A DNA stretch of 64,000 nucleotides from Strigamia acuminata (lineage: Eukaryota > Arthropoda > Chilopoda > Geophilomorpha > Linotaeniidae). The notes under the pieces are model-generated. The model did no database searches. It was not told the DNA's origin and saw nothing but the letters and a program-made list of their open reading frames with translations. Shown here one piece after another: positions 53,950-64,000 of this stretch; position 1 is the first letter of the stretch, and every line of letters starts with the position of its first letter. The translations under genes and the position numbers were made by a program. The DNA lies in the NCBI GenBank assembly GCA_949358305.1, contig OX442314.1, positions 48,430,581 through 48,494,580 on the forward strand, in the 5' to 3' direction.

Positions 53950-54398
53950 CTATTTTCTAAAATAAGGGAGCCAATCAGATTGCTTAACACTATTTGAAGC
54001 TAGTGCTACTATTGCAAATGGCGCTGGTGGCGCTGATGGAAATTACAAATGGCGGCATGACCAGTTTCAACATTCAGTCTAAATCACAATTTCTTTCTGC
54101 CATTGAAGGATAGAAACAACTAACATCATTCCAGGTAAGCAAATAAATAAACTGGAAGACAATTTTATGTCTGAAAATGTCAAATTAGTAAAACTACAGA
54201 TCATTTTGGTTTGATGACGTAATGTGACTTGTCGTGGTCAGGCGGTGTGATCACATGGTATTTATAAGTATAATTTATAAAATATATTTGTTGTACCGCA
54301 AGTGCCTATTTCAAAAAGGAATTATAATTATAATTTTGAGCTTGTAATTCATAATTATAAGGAACAATTGGCAAAACCAATTGTCATTTAATATTTAG

Positions 54399-54661
54399 GT
54401 AACGGCGACGACGACGACAGTGACGACAGTCAATGTCTTTGCGATTCGTGTCGCTGCTGCCATTATTGTAAATTTGGAGATGGGACCGTAGATTGTGATG
54501 GCCATTGTGATGGCCATTGTGGTTGCTGTGCAATGTGCCAATGCTTATCCATGCCGTCGAACATTTTATACCATGCTACTCAAATAACAAGCAAAATCGA
54601 TTTGCCATTACATGTCCTGGAATTCATGGCGAGGATCAATTATGTCAAAACAGAATATTAA
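54399..54661 (+). CDS. Cysteine-rich exon-like ORF, unknown (partial)
   Basis: After a possible acceptor (ATATTTAG), a frame opens with GDDDDSDDS then a dense Cys cluster CLCDSCRCCHYC, CDGHCDGHCGCCAMCQC (15 Cys in about 37 residues), then an ordinary C-terminus ending INYVKTEY-stop. There is no ATG at the front, so it would be a 3' exon of a gene whose other exons are not identified here or a decayed gene. The Cys pattern suggests metal binding. Two 15-base direct repeats (TGTGATGGCCATTGT) underlie the GHCDGHC motif. Confidence 0.4.
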
Positions 54662-55009
54662 TTAGCATTTTAGCCAAGGACTGCTGACTCCCTCTACATT
54701 TCTAGACAAGTTTGCAAAGTATTTGTCGTACATTTATGTCTGCATTTCCGACTTGAAGACGCGGTTTGCTCTCAGGCATCTGCGAGCGCACAAAATTCTC
54801 TAAAATTTCTACTGTCCAGAGTCAGGATCGTGACAACTTGATGATTTATTACTCAAGTTGTGCATCTTTTATTATTTATATTTATAATTTATTTTGTGTT
54901 ATTTTTTAAAAACAGATTTTTGCTATGACTACTGTGTAGGGTTATCCTGGAGATAATTGAATGACTATCATCTTTTTAACGCGCGTATTTGCGTTTGCAT
55001 TTCATATAG
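54662..55009. other. Non-coding gap
   Basis: No supported gene; the last part is a T-rich stretch before the acceptor of the sulfhydryl-oxidase exon. Confidence 0.4.
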
Positions 55010-55255
55010 TGTTCCAAGCACTTCCAATCGCTGTCGGCCACACTCAAAACGGACATCACCCAAGCGCACGACACGGTTCTCTGGCTGTGGGTCGCCCACA
55101 ACGCCGTCAACCAAAGACTCGAGGACGACGCGACGCAGGACCCGCAGCATCCCAAACTCCAGTTTCCGCCGCCCCGGCTGTGCGCCTCCTGCCGACTGTC
55201 TTCCGGAGAGTGGAACCGCAGCGAAGTTTTACACTTTCTCATCGCCTGGTATTGA
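55010..55255 (+). CDS. Quiescin sulfhydryl oxidase-like terminal exon (Erv/ALR domain)
   Basis: QSOX enzymes make disulfides in secreted proteins using FAD. After the acceptor CATATAG|TGT the exon reads CSKHFQSLSATL, VLWLWVAHNAVNQRLED, PKLQFPPPRLCASC and WNRSEVLHFLIAWY-stop. The WxxHNxVNxRL helix and the CxxC near the end are hallmarks of the Erv/ALR fold, and the first Cys would be the second of the redox CxxC whose partner lies in the previous exon. AATAAA at 55509-55514 is a likely poly(A) signal. Upstream exons are not found in the preceding few kb, which is full of repeats, so it may be a long-intron gene or an orphaned exon. Confidence 0.8.
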   Translation, partial: CSKHFQSLSATLKTDITQAHDTVLWLWVAHNAVNQRLEDDATQDPQHPKLQFPPPRLCASCRLSSGEWNRSEVLHFLIAWY

Positions 55256-56147
55256 GCGTGGCAGTCATTTGTTTACATTGATTATCTAATGTATTTGTGT
55301 CCTTTATAATGGTGAGACTACATTATAATTGCATATGTAAAGATTTGTGTGCTGGCCCAAATGCATGTCCTTAGTTGTTATGTTTTAGATTCATTCTCTT
55401 ATAGTTTTATATACTTTATGCTGCACGAATCCTAAGTGTTTAATTGTATCTGAACATGATTTGTTCTATTATGTAAAGTGAGCTCTCTCACTCTTCTGCC
55501 AAAAGTTCAATAAAAGTGGCGGCCATTTTTGTGCTATCTCAGCCAAAGTTGAAAACTGATGTCTGAAATTTATTCTACACTCACCAAACACGAATTAGCC
55601 CGTAACATACTGGAGGGTCTGACCAGCCCAGGCAAGGCGGTGATTCAAGGAAATCCAGGAAGTTGAGCGTCTTCCAGCTCAACATGCTGTCACAACGAAG
55701 AAAAGTTTATACTGATAGCGTACCGAGTGTTAAGACCTTTATTTTGCGTCCCCAACACATACAGAATGCAATATCAACGAAACGATTCGCGACGACAACG
55801 TCGTGACAAATGTCCCTCTCCTGGACAAAAAATCAGCTGAAAAAATTGAGAATTTGTCAACCTAAGTAATTTTTTCCTTTTAAAAAGTTTTTAAAATTTT
55901 TTTTATGATTTGAGATTAAATTTCTCTTTCTTTCAGTCGTCAGCATCTGACGCCAAGAAATTCCGGAGGAAATTTCCTCGACTCGGTGACCAAGTTCAAG
56001 GAAGGACGCAAAGAAATCGATGACGACGTCAAGAGCTATCTTAATGACAAGAAAACAAATTTTTCACCTTTCTGCAAAGCTTTGTGACCAGCTGCCCCTG
56101 CAGCTGCCACTGCACTGCAACGACAATGCACTTGAGCAGCATTCGCG
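55256..56147. other. 3' flank and unassigned sequence
   Basis: Holds the probable 3' UTR. Further on, a TTTCTTTCAG acceptor-like site at about 55937 is followed by a short open stretch with NFLDSVTKFKEGRKEIDDDV, not recognised and soon closed by a stop. Confidence 0.35.
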
Positions 56148-56720
56148 GTGATGTGCCACTTGGTTCTCATCACACGCAAGAATTGGAAGAACTTCGAACA
56201 TGAATTTATAATTTATTTCCGACCAAGTGACACGTTGCTGTTGGCAGAAGATGCAAAGATGCAACAATTGTTCCATGAATCTGCCACCCAGGTGGTGATG
56301 CGACTGGAAAAGCTGTACGCACAGCTCATGATCCCAGTGCATGAAAGTCAGCAGCTTCAAAAGGTGCTGTCGATCTTGCGCTCAGCTGGCAGAAACATGG
56401 CTAAAACTCAATTGTAACATTGAATGCAAACACCTGGGCCGCACTGAGAAAAGCCTGCATTGCCATAGAGGCGTCCATCCTCAATGAGGAAACCGTGGCA
56501 AATGCTGCAGTCATCGAGGCACAGAAAAGCATCCACACCGACCATCCATGGAAGCAGAAACGACAAGTGGCCAGACCCTGAAGAGAAGATCAATGAGGAC
56601 AATGGTGATAAGGAACAAGGCCCACAAAAAAGAGTTTGAACCGGTCGTCAAACTTTCCAACACAATAGGAAATTTAATCGTCGCTCTGATGCATATGAAA
56701 GAGCGCGCTATTCGACACAC
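56148..56720 (+). pseudogene. Broken coding-like segment, unknown
   Basis: An 89-aa ORF (56148-56417) with RLEKLYAQLMIPVHESQQL and a second piece in another frame (VVKLSNTIGNLIVALMHMKERAIRH) have coding-like composition. I recognise no family. Frames change and no introns fit cleanly, so a decayed gene or transposon ORF is likely. Confidence 0.3.
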
Positions 56721-57365
56721 GACATTAGGTATTTATTTATTTATTTATTCACTGTTAATTCCACTTCTTTGGTTTTCTTTAAATTCTCTAATTTTTATTG
56801 ATTTTATTTTTATTTCAGGTTTTCAGCCCTGGTTCACACCTTGTGAGGTATCTGGATCAGGTCCAGTGCAGCAGGTGGTTATTTTTTTGGTAAATTTGGG
56901 GTATTTTTTTGTTTTTTTGGGGCCAGGAGTATTCTTTAAATTTTAAAATTTAATTTTTGGGTTTTTTTTAGCATTGTTTATTTACATTTTTAATTCAATT
57001 GCTTTTTTTCTTTTACTTTGCGAGTCATCCACCATCTTGGCTGACACCCCTTCAATTTCCCAGCGGCAATATGGCCATTGCACCCGGCTAAGGCGCCTTT
57101 TGAATCCACATTGGCCTCAATGCCAGCTGTGGTAATGCACAACTTGATGTGCCACCGAAACAAATCGATACCAATATTTCCGTTGAGGTCGTGGTCGAGA
57201 CGACGGACATGGAGGTGGACAACAACAACGAGCTACCACCGACACCTGTAAAGACATTACAGCTGTCAAGAGGAAGTTTGTGACGAATGGTCAGATCTTT
57301 TTAGATCCATATAGTGCCAACAGACAGTTTTTTATCAACAGCCACCAAAACGAATGGCTCTAGAG

Positions 57366-58001
57366 CAGGGGTCGGCAACCTTTTGAGACAGAAGAGCCAA
57401 AAGTTAAAATTTACACAATTTCCAAGTTTTTAAAGAGCCACCGTTTAAACGCCCGGGCGTTTAATTTTTTTTTCAGCCACTTCTCCGACGCCAATTTGAA
57501 ACCCGGCGTTAAATTGAACCCAGCGCATAACCGAAAATTCGCCAATTTTTTGCAAAAAATTGCGATTTTTCGGCAAAAATCATCGATTTTTTACATAAAA
57601 ACGGTAATTCTGGGGGGCCTGGCGCTTATTCGGGGCCGGCGCCAATTCATTGAACCGCTGAAACGGGGCCGGGGCTTTATTGAACCCGGGCGTTTAAACG
57701 GAGCGGTACGGTATATTACTTTAGCGACGCCGTGTTTCAGCTGCTTAGATTCAGCTAGGTTAGGTTAGTTTAGGTCAGGTTAGGTTAGTTTGTTTAGGTT
57801 AGGTCAGGTCAGGTGAAGTTTAATTAGATTAAAAAACGGCGTCGCTAAAACGGGCGTCGCTAAAGTGAAGTATATTCTTCCAGTTATATGAAAGTATTTC
57901 ATTTTAGCGACGCACGTTTTAGCGACGCCGCATCTTAGAGAGCCGCACCTTGGCATCGAAAAAGCCGCATGCGGCTCGCGAGCCGCAGGTTGCCGACCCC
58001 T
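57366..58001. mobile_element. hAT-type non-autonomous element (636 bp)
   Basis: Ends CAGGGGTCGGCAACC and GGTTGCCGACCCCTG (complementary) and an 8-bp TSD CTCTAGAG (57358-57365, 58002-58009). Both features are typical of hAT MITEs. No transposase. Interior holds a nested palindromic-ended segment (about 57440-57705), a 20-bp palindrome, TTTAGCGACGC motifs in both orientations and a degenerate TTAGG array. Confidence 0.92.
57752..57822 (+). repeat. Degenerate TTAGG-type repeat
   Basis: Runs of TAGGTTAGGTTAG and TAGGTCAGG within the hAT MITE. TTAGG is the ancestral arthropod telomere unit, but here it is interstitial and imperfect. Confidence 0.6.
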
Positions 58002-58009
58002 GCTCTAGA

Positions 58010-60630
58010 GCCCAAACAACAAAGGCTTCAGTGTCTAAAACTGTCACCCAGCCACTCCAGCAACTGCCGACCGCCAACGTGACTGTCCCGCGAAATATAC
58101 AACCAAACACCACACTGTAGTGTCAATTTGAAATTTGAAGAAGATCCTTTCTACATGAATCTATGCTGATATGAACATTAGTGAATTTATTTAATGTTTA
58201 TACTACATTAAAATCATCAGGATGTCAGAAAATGAAGAAATTTGGAGATAACAACAATCTCTCCAGGTCGGATGACGATTGCATGGTTGTCACCCTTGTG
58301 CCACAGCCGCAACCTGTGCGAGCTTGCTGGCTTGCTTTTAGCTAATTTGCAACGACATACCGGTAGCTAAAAATAAATTTGAAAAGCTAAATTCCAGTCC
58401 CAACAAGTTTTTAAAACATTTTTTCTGGCCACATTAATTTTCTGCTAAGTTGAATGTGTCATTTCAGCTAAATAAACAAGATGGCCAATTTCCCTGGTCA
58501 GGGCTGGTGAATGTGGCTACCATGGATTTTTTTTAAAAACATGAAATAGGAGAAAAAAAATAAAAATGTTTGAAATGGGTATTGCAGGTCTAACTAAGAC
58601 CAATATAAACACAACAGTTTTGTTGTTATTAAAGGCACTCTTAACAATTTACTAAAAAAAATTGGCCCACATTCATCCAACTTTAGAATCATTTTTATTT
58701 TTCAATTTAAAGAGGGATTTGGATTGCTTTTATACTGTTTGGAAGAATATGAATACTTCATATAACTTTGTTCTGTATTACGGTGTACTAGTATATTTTA
58801 TATTGCAGGCAACCATAATAAAAATAAAAAGATTTAATTTATTTTATATTAAAATCTGGGTTAGCAATTACAAAAAAAATTGTAATTTTCACAAATGTGG
58901 GCTTGCAATACAAAGAAAATTGTAAATGCCACATTTATATGAAAATGTGGGCTTACAATACAAAAATTAAATGTAAAAATGAAGAGAATTAAACACGAAA
59001 GAAATTACATAAATATCTGCTGCCCTAATTGACCAGAGCTCTCTTTGGTTCCACTGAGACAATAAGTTAAGTCATCAGTTTTGCCAGGGGTGACCACGAG
59101 GAGGTAGAGAGTTGGATTTTACACCCCCGAAAATTAACTTGCCGAAATTTTGTAGTTCTAGCAATAAATACTTCGTCCAACTAACACTGTTCCATTAAAT
59201 CTAATCAATACACCAATTTTAACGGATTCAACATGTCAAATAATATCCTACGAAAATTGCAATTATGGTGAAAAATTTCAGCTTTGGTCTTTAAAATATT
59301 TCACAAACATGTGGCTACTTAACTGCCAAGAAACAATTCACACAATTAATGGTAAAAATCTATCGAAAATTCGAAATATACGAAGAAATCCAACGCGGTA
59401 TACTGGAGTGCTTCCATTCTCTGCATCACGACGGAAATTTTAAACGGGGTTCACATCGCGACAACACGGATTGCGACTCAAAGCAGAACCATTCCCTAAA
59501 CTTTTGAATTTTCAGTCTCTTCGATGAAATAAATTCAAACAATTCTTTAAAAATTCACACACACAAAAAAAAATAATATTAGCAATAAATTTTTATTTAT
59601 ACTCGCATCATCATGGAATTCCACGTTTTCCCTACAGCCGAAAGCTAACTAAAATAAGGTTTCACGAAAACATGAAACACAAAAAATAAATCATAGGCAA
59701 GAAGGAATCGCAGGTAGAGTTAGTTTATTACAACACAACACAAATAAAATAATAATACAATTAAAAAACTCAAAAAAATGATGATTAAAATTGCAACCGA
59801 GTTCGTAATTTATGTACTGGTATTCTGAAACTACTACGTTTTCATCTCGGTTTTCACCCAAATCGCGCTGGCCCACACTACGGAACAGCATTTGTGACAT
59901 TTGAAAAAGCGATCTTGACCTGTAAAAGGATCTCGGAGGTCAAAAATTTCTGATTCCGGATCTCGATCTCGATCTCGATGACCGCGTAAATCCATTATTG
60001 CTGATTCGGCTCTAAATTGGCCGGTACTCCCATGAAATCACTCTCGGTACCATAATTATTTTCGACAATTTTCATTGATTTTTCGTCATTTTAGTCGTTT
60101 TTTAATTGATTTTTTTTACCATATTAGGCGTTTTTAATTGATTTTTTTAAATCATTTTAGGAGTTTATTAATTGATTTTTCATCTATTTAGGCATTTTCT
60201 TTGTATTTTCAATAGTTTTCTACGTTTTTTGATGGATTTTTAATTGTTTTTTACATCTGAGGAGCAGTCAGCTGATTGTTTAATAAATCTTAGTTTTTAT
60301 TAGTTGATAAACTTTATTCAGAACAGCAAAGATATAGCTATATTTTTGTGTATCCAAGCTGATATGGCGGCATCAAAGTCTTTACGAGAGTCGTTCTCGT
60401 TACACATTAAATCAAATCGAATTGTTTCACAAATACACTTATATTTTGTTTTTATATATTTTAAATTTTTCTTTAGCTTCTATACGAGCACTCATATACT
60501 ATGATTGGTGCCTGCGTAAGACCGAAAAGTCCGCAAACATATTTCGCCTACACTCTCAGCTAAGCGGCAAAACACTTTCGAAAATCCGCAGCATGTTGTC
60601 CACACTTTTATTGAACTAGCAATTACAATC
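58010..60630. other. Repeat-rich non-coding region
   Basis: No supported gene. Contains dispersed repeat copy 2 (58371-58440), a repeated ATGTGGGCTTGCAATACAAA-like word (58890-58960), one copy of an ACCACGAGGAGGTAGAGAGT repeat (near 59093) and a loose tandem TTTTTAATTGATTTTTT block (60070-60250). Confidence 0.5.
58371..58440 (+). repeat. Dispersed repeat, copy 2
   Basis: Same sequence family and orientation as 5700-5771. Confidence 0.7.
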
Positions 60631-60706
60631 TGTGGTGACCCAGCGGGTGGTCATCCCTCCAGTGGATACCATCCATGCGAGTCACTAGGAAAGGTCAGTT
60701 CCTCGA
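60631..60706 (-). repeat. Decayed end fragment of a Gypsy LTR
   Basis: TGTGGTGACCCAGCGGGTGG through GTCACTAGGAAAGGTCAGTT matches the complement of the right part of the window's Gypsy LTRs at about 85-90% by eye, in opposite orientation on the plus strand. It is a separate older copy. Confidence 0.75.
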
Positions 60707-62782
60707 GCCACATGCATTTGGAAGCAGGATATTCAAGCCAGTGGTCACCACATGGGTGTTGCCACTGCTCACACTTGCAGTATATGCAATCACATTTTTT
60801 TTTCTCGACAATGTGGGCAAAACCAAGTAAGCACAACTGGGGTTTGCCTTTTTGTGTTGTGGTCATTTCAACATGTTCTGCCATGATTGCTGTTTGGTTT
60901 TAGTTTTCAGTTCGGTAGCAGTCGTTTTGCTGTGGTTGCAAGTCGTTGCAGTTATAGTTGTTGTAGTTTTGGTCACCCTTATATTTGTAGGATGCCTTAC
61001 ACACACATAAGAGCGACGTTACGCAGTGCTGGACTGGAAAGATATTTATTACCGGGAAAACTGGATAGGTCGGGCCACAAGAACAAATTTATACCGGCAA
61101 ACACAGGTCCCTAATCGGAGTCATGAAGTTTTTTAACTTCATAAAACACTGCCATTGGCTGAAATTTATCACAAACAATATGAAGAAGTTGAAATTAAGA
61201 AATAATTTAACTTGATTGCAGTTGCCAAAGATGCTAGCTATTCTATGGCAACCCAACACAAGCAGTATCAGGAGATAACAGGATTCCAATAAGAAGCATT
61301 AAAAAGTTGGATATTAACCAAACTGAACACACAAGAAACGAAAACAACTTTCCACCATGTTGTTGTTTTCCAACAGCAAAAAAATTCTCTTGCATCTGTT
61401 AATCTTATGACGACTTTTGCAACTCTGGAGAAAGTCATTTTGAAAAAAGTGAAAGCTTCTCAAAGATTTACAAATATTTTTTATGAAACAGAATAAAATA
61501 TTAAAAACTCTGGCTTTGACATGACAAGTCTTGTTTTACAATGTCAAAAACCAAAACTGATGCATAGTCAAGAAATGGATGGTCTGTGTCTGTTTTACTT
61601 GTATGTGCATTGCAAGAGCAACTTGAAAATTGGAATACTCGAAATATGCATAGATATATTAGAGTATATGGAATGCAGTCTTGCAGTATTCTAATATCGA
61701 TTAAATTTCATTTTTGGCAAATGCTGCACTCATGCAGGCTTACAATACCAAATTTTATGCATAAAATTTCGACTCATTTAATGGAATGCAGTCTCACAGA
61801 AGCCAAATCATTGGTCAAATTAAGGGACGAAATCCATAAAAAGTGAAACAAGAGTTATCAAAGAGATTGAGATTGGAAAAAAACATGAAAAGTTCAAACC
61901 AGTAGTTTCAAGAATTGGAACAAAAATAAGAATCCAAATTCCAATACCAGAGCTCTCATTCAGTACCACTGGAACGACGGCCAGGGTCCGGAGGCAACCA
62001 CGAGGAGGTAGAGAGTTGGATTTGCTGCCCCCAAATCACTTTGTTTTTAAATAGGATTGAAATTGGTCGAGCATTCATGGGATCATTCATTTCACACCCA
62101 CAAAACATCCTCCTCTCACAAGGTGTGCGCCATTACAAATCACGTTCGAACGTAGCCACGAAAGAAACGCACTTCAAAAGAACGAAAAAAATAGAAAAAA
62201 AGCATCAGACGAATTAAAATTGAAATTAAACAAATAAAGAGTTATTTTCTGAGCCTATTGTAACTTCACAGCCTACACATTAACAAATATTTCATTCCAA
62301 ATTAAGATTAGGCCTAAAATGGAATCTAAATACCCCGATACGCGTGAGCAAGAAATATTAACCAAAATTCAAACCTTCGACTCAAAATCCAACCTGAATC
62401 CAGCTCCTGGTCGTACATCGATACAATTCTCCATGAATACGATCGAAAAACAAATAGAAATTGCGAATTGCGAAAATGCACGAACCCGATAGAAAACAAT
62501 AACTGAAAGCGCGAAATGGAATGATAACAACACAAAACACGTCACCGTTGCTATGCCGACGGAAAGCATCACTATTGGTTGAAAATTACATAAGCTAATG
62601 ACAGTTGTTCCTACCAGGCGGCGCTACAAAAACTCACAAGTCAGTGTCGTTGAAAATTTCCAAACAAAAACCCAAATCATTGTGTTTGCCTGTGTTTTCC
62701 GATGTTGTTTTTCACTCGAATAAACTATACTGTGATCAACTACAAGGTTGTACCTTCTCCCATTGGTTGAGCCATTTCACTT
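60707..62782. other. Non-coding region
   Basis: No gene supported. A second copy of the ACCACGAGGAGGTAGAGAGT repeat is near 62009. Short ORFs here have no recognisable similarity. Confidence 0.4.
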
Positions 62783-63110
62783 GTGCATTTGACACAAAAA
62801 AGTAGATCAAAACACCAAAATTGCCCTACTTGTACAGACATTGTAATCGAGAAGAAAAAAATTCAAAAACTGTTTGCTTTTCTGACAAAGCAACCACTAA
62901 CTACAAAGCTAATGAATAATCTTCTACATAAACGTAAGATTTCCGTTCATGAAGATAGATTTACCACTTTGCAAATGTGCAAACGATGCATTCAAGAAAT
63001 ACCAAGCTGTTTTACTCAAGATTGGAGGACTGGAGCCAATTGCTCAATGCCTATGTCGACGTCCGTGTCAACAATTAACCTTTACACCAGATATTGAAGC
63101 TGGCACTGCA
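62783..63110 (+). pseudogene. Short coding-like remnant with Cys pairs, unknown
   Basis: One frame has CPTC followed by KIQKLFAFLTKQPLTTKLMN, and a second frame then reads LPLCKCANDAFKKYQAVLLK and CLCRRPCQQ. Cys spacing and basic helices suggest a decayed zinc-binding domain. The two frames overlap near 62950-62990, implying a frameshift. No family assigned. Confidence 0.3.
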
Positions 63111-64000
63111 GATAATGAAAAAACGTTGACTATATCTGTGAGTGTTTGGACGGTCGCCACGTGGTCGGGGGAGAGCCACGAGGCGCTGGACACAACACAC
63201 ACGATAGAATTCACTCCGAAATACACAAGAGACACAAGTTTAGTTTAAGGTAAGCTTTATTGATGTCTAGGGGTATGATGTGGTGTCTCCCAGTGCATTT
63301 CCCAATGCGACGGCTGCGGACAGCCGTCCCTAACCTGACCGCGTGGCACGGCGGCCAATGGCCGCCATGACACACGTGGTCGGAATACCGTTTAGCCGTG
63401 TCGTCGCTACGTTCACGGGGAACGCAGGACGGACACGGGGAACGTGGACTATCAAGTCCCGGCGGGCGACAGAGTCGCTACGCCAACTGGATTCGTCATT
63501 GCCGCCAGCGTGGAAGAGCGATCGTGGAAGCGACCGTTCGCCATGCTGGAAGTTAGGGAACTCTCTTGGGCCTCTGCAGGGCCCACCACTTCCGGAAGGG
63601 GCACTTCCGGTTCCCAATTGGCCGGGCCAACGACAGTCAGCTCCACCTGGTGCGGGAGTCCGCAACAGGTGCGCGCGAGAAACACACGAGGTGCGCGAGA
63701 GCCGTGGAAGCGCCGTGTGTTGCAGGCAAGTGAGCGGACTGAGCGGGCAGCCGGTCACATCTCCCCCCCCTAAAAAAGGTAAGTACTGAGAGGGGTACCT
63801 CAACACAATCACGAAAGTGGTTGTTTGAAAGTTAATTTCATAATTAAAAATTAATCATTACTTTTCTTTTTTGCAGATAACCAGATGACCGGATGAGTTG
63901 ATGACAACTGGACCACGGATCACCAGCAGGTAACATCGGGAAAAATACACCAGAGAAAACAACGCACACTTACCCCCAGGATGAAGACAAAATACAATTC
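63111..64000 (+). other. GC-richer segment with consensus splice signals
   Basis: AAAAAAG|GTAAGTACT (donor from 63779) and a T-rich CTTTTCTTTTTTGCAG acceptor ending at 63876 define a possible 98-bp intron, and CAGCAG|GTAACA follows at about 63930. The preceding 450 bp is GC-rich with no convincing protein. It could be the 5' end of a gene or of a retroelement transcript leaving the window. Confidence 0.35.

Larger units (their letters stand above)
52183..54376. mobile_element. Inverted-repeat element containing two MITE copies
   Basis: TTGCCAATTGTTCCTTATAA and the following ATTATGAGTTACAAGCTCA at 52183-52225 recur as the complement at about 54325-54372. Between them lie two MITEs and non-coding sequence. 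No transposase is seen, and TSD is not resolved. The Gypsy TSD abuts it. Confidence 0.55.

Noticed and set aside
63330-63812. Overlapping 110-160-codon ORFs in the GC-rich end
   Set aside because: All frames are open because of GC content; none shows a recognisable domain.

Overview
The window is animal nuclear DNA, most likely from an arthropod. Host genes have short introns (58 and 550 bp) with GT-AG ends, and there is a degenerate TTAGG-type repeat. Host exons encode the C-terminal end of a Piwi-domain Argonaute (166-751), a two-exon chaoptin-like leucine-rich-repeat cell-surface protein (5235-1518, minus strand), and what looks like the last exon of a quiescin-type sulfhydryl oxidase (55010-55255).

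About 70% of the window is one nested stack of mobile elements whose layers can be separated by their terminal repeats and target-site duplications. The outermost layer is a minus-strand Gypsy-type LTR retrotransposon (6349-52154, TSD TGTG) with diverged LTRs and a broken gag-pol. It also carries an extra, apparently spliced third ORF downstream of integrase. Inserted in it are: a Tc1/mariner-like element with very long inverted repeats (6968-8536, in the 3' LTR); a minus-strand Copia element with two identical 470-bp LTRs and an intact 1612-codon gag-pol (16044-22873, TSD TTTCC); a 17-kb Polinton/adintovirus-like element (22938-39982, TSD GGTATC); and a plus-strand Copia element with identical 306-bp LTRs but a broken pol (40940-48453, TSD CGGGC).

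The Polinton is the most interesting part. It has 95-bp near-identical terminal inverted repeats and two divergent gene modules. The rightward module encodes a packaging ATPase, a DUF8207-like protein, a penton-like protein, a 53-aa ORF, a hexon-like major capsid protein, a small basic protein with a Gly/Leu-rich hydrophobic core, an adenain-like protease and a long coiled-coil fibre-like protein. The leftward modules encode a protein-primed DNA polymerase B (right end) and a phospholipase-A2-like domain, a retroviral-type integrase with a chromodomain, a second adenain-like protease and two unknown ORFs (left half). Together this is the gene set expected of a virion-forming element: replication, integration, capsid assembly, maturation, membrane penetration and possibly attachment. 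Unusual points are the two divergent proteases, the duplicated N-terminal zinc-finger module of PolB, the PLA2/integrase junction through poly-A runs, and a protease gene without an ATG.

The right-hand 12 kb (52155-64000) is mostly repeat relics: two copies of a MITE inside a larger inverted-repeat element, a hAT-type MITE with an 8-bp TSD, a decayed piece of a Gypsy LTR and dispersed repeats, with a few isolated exon-like segments.
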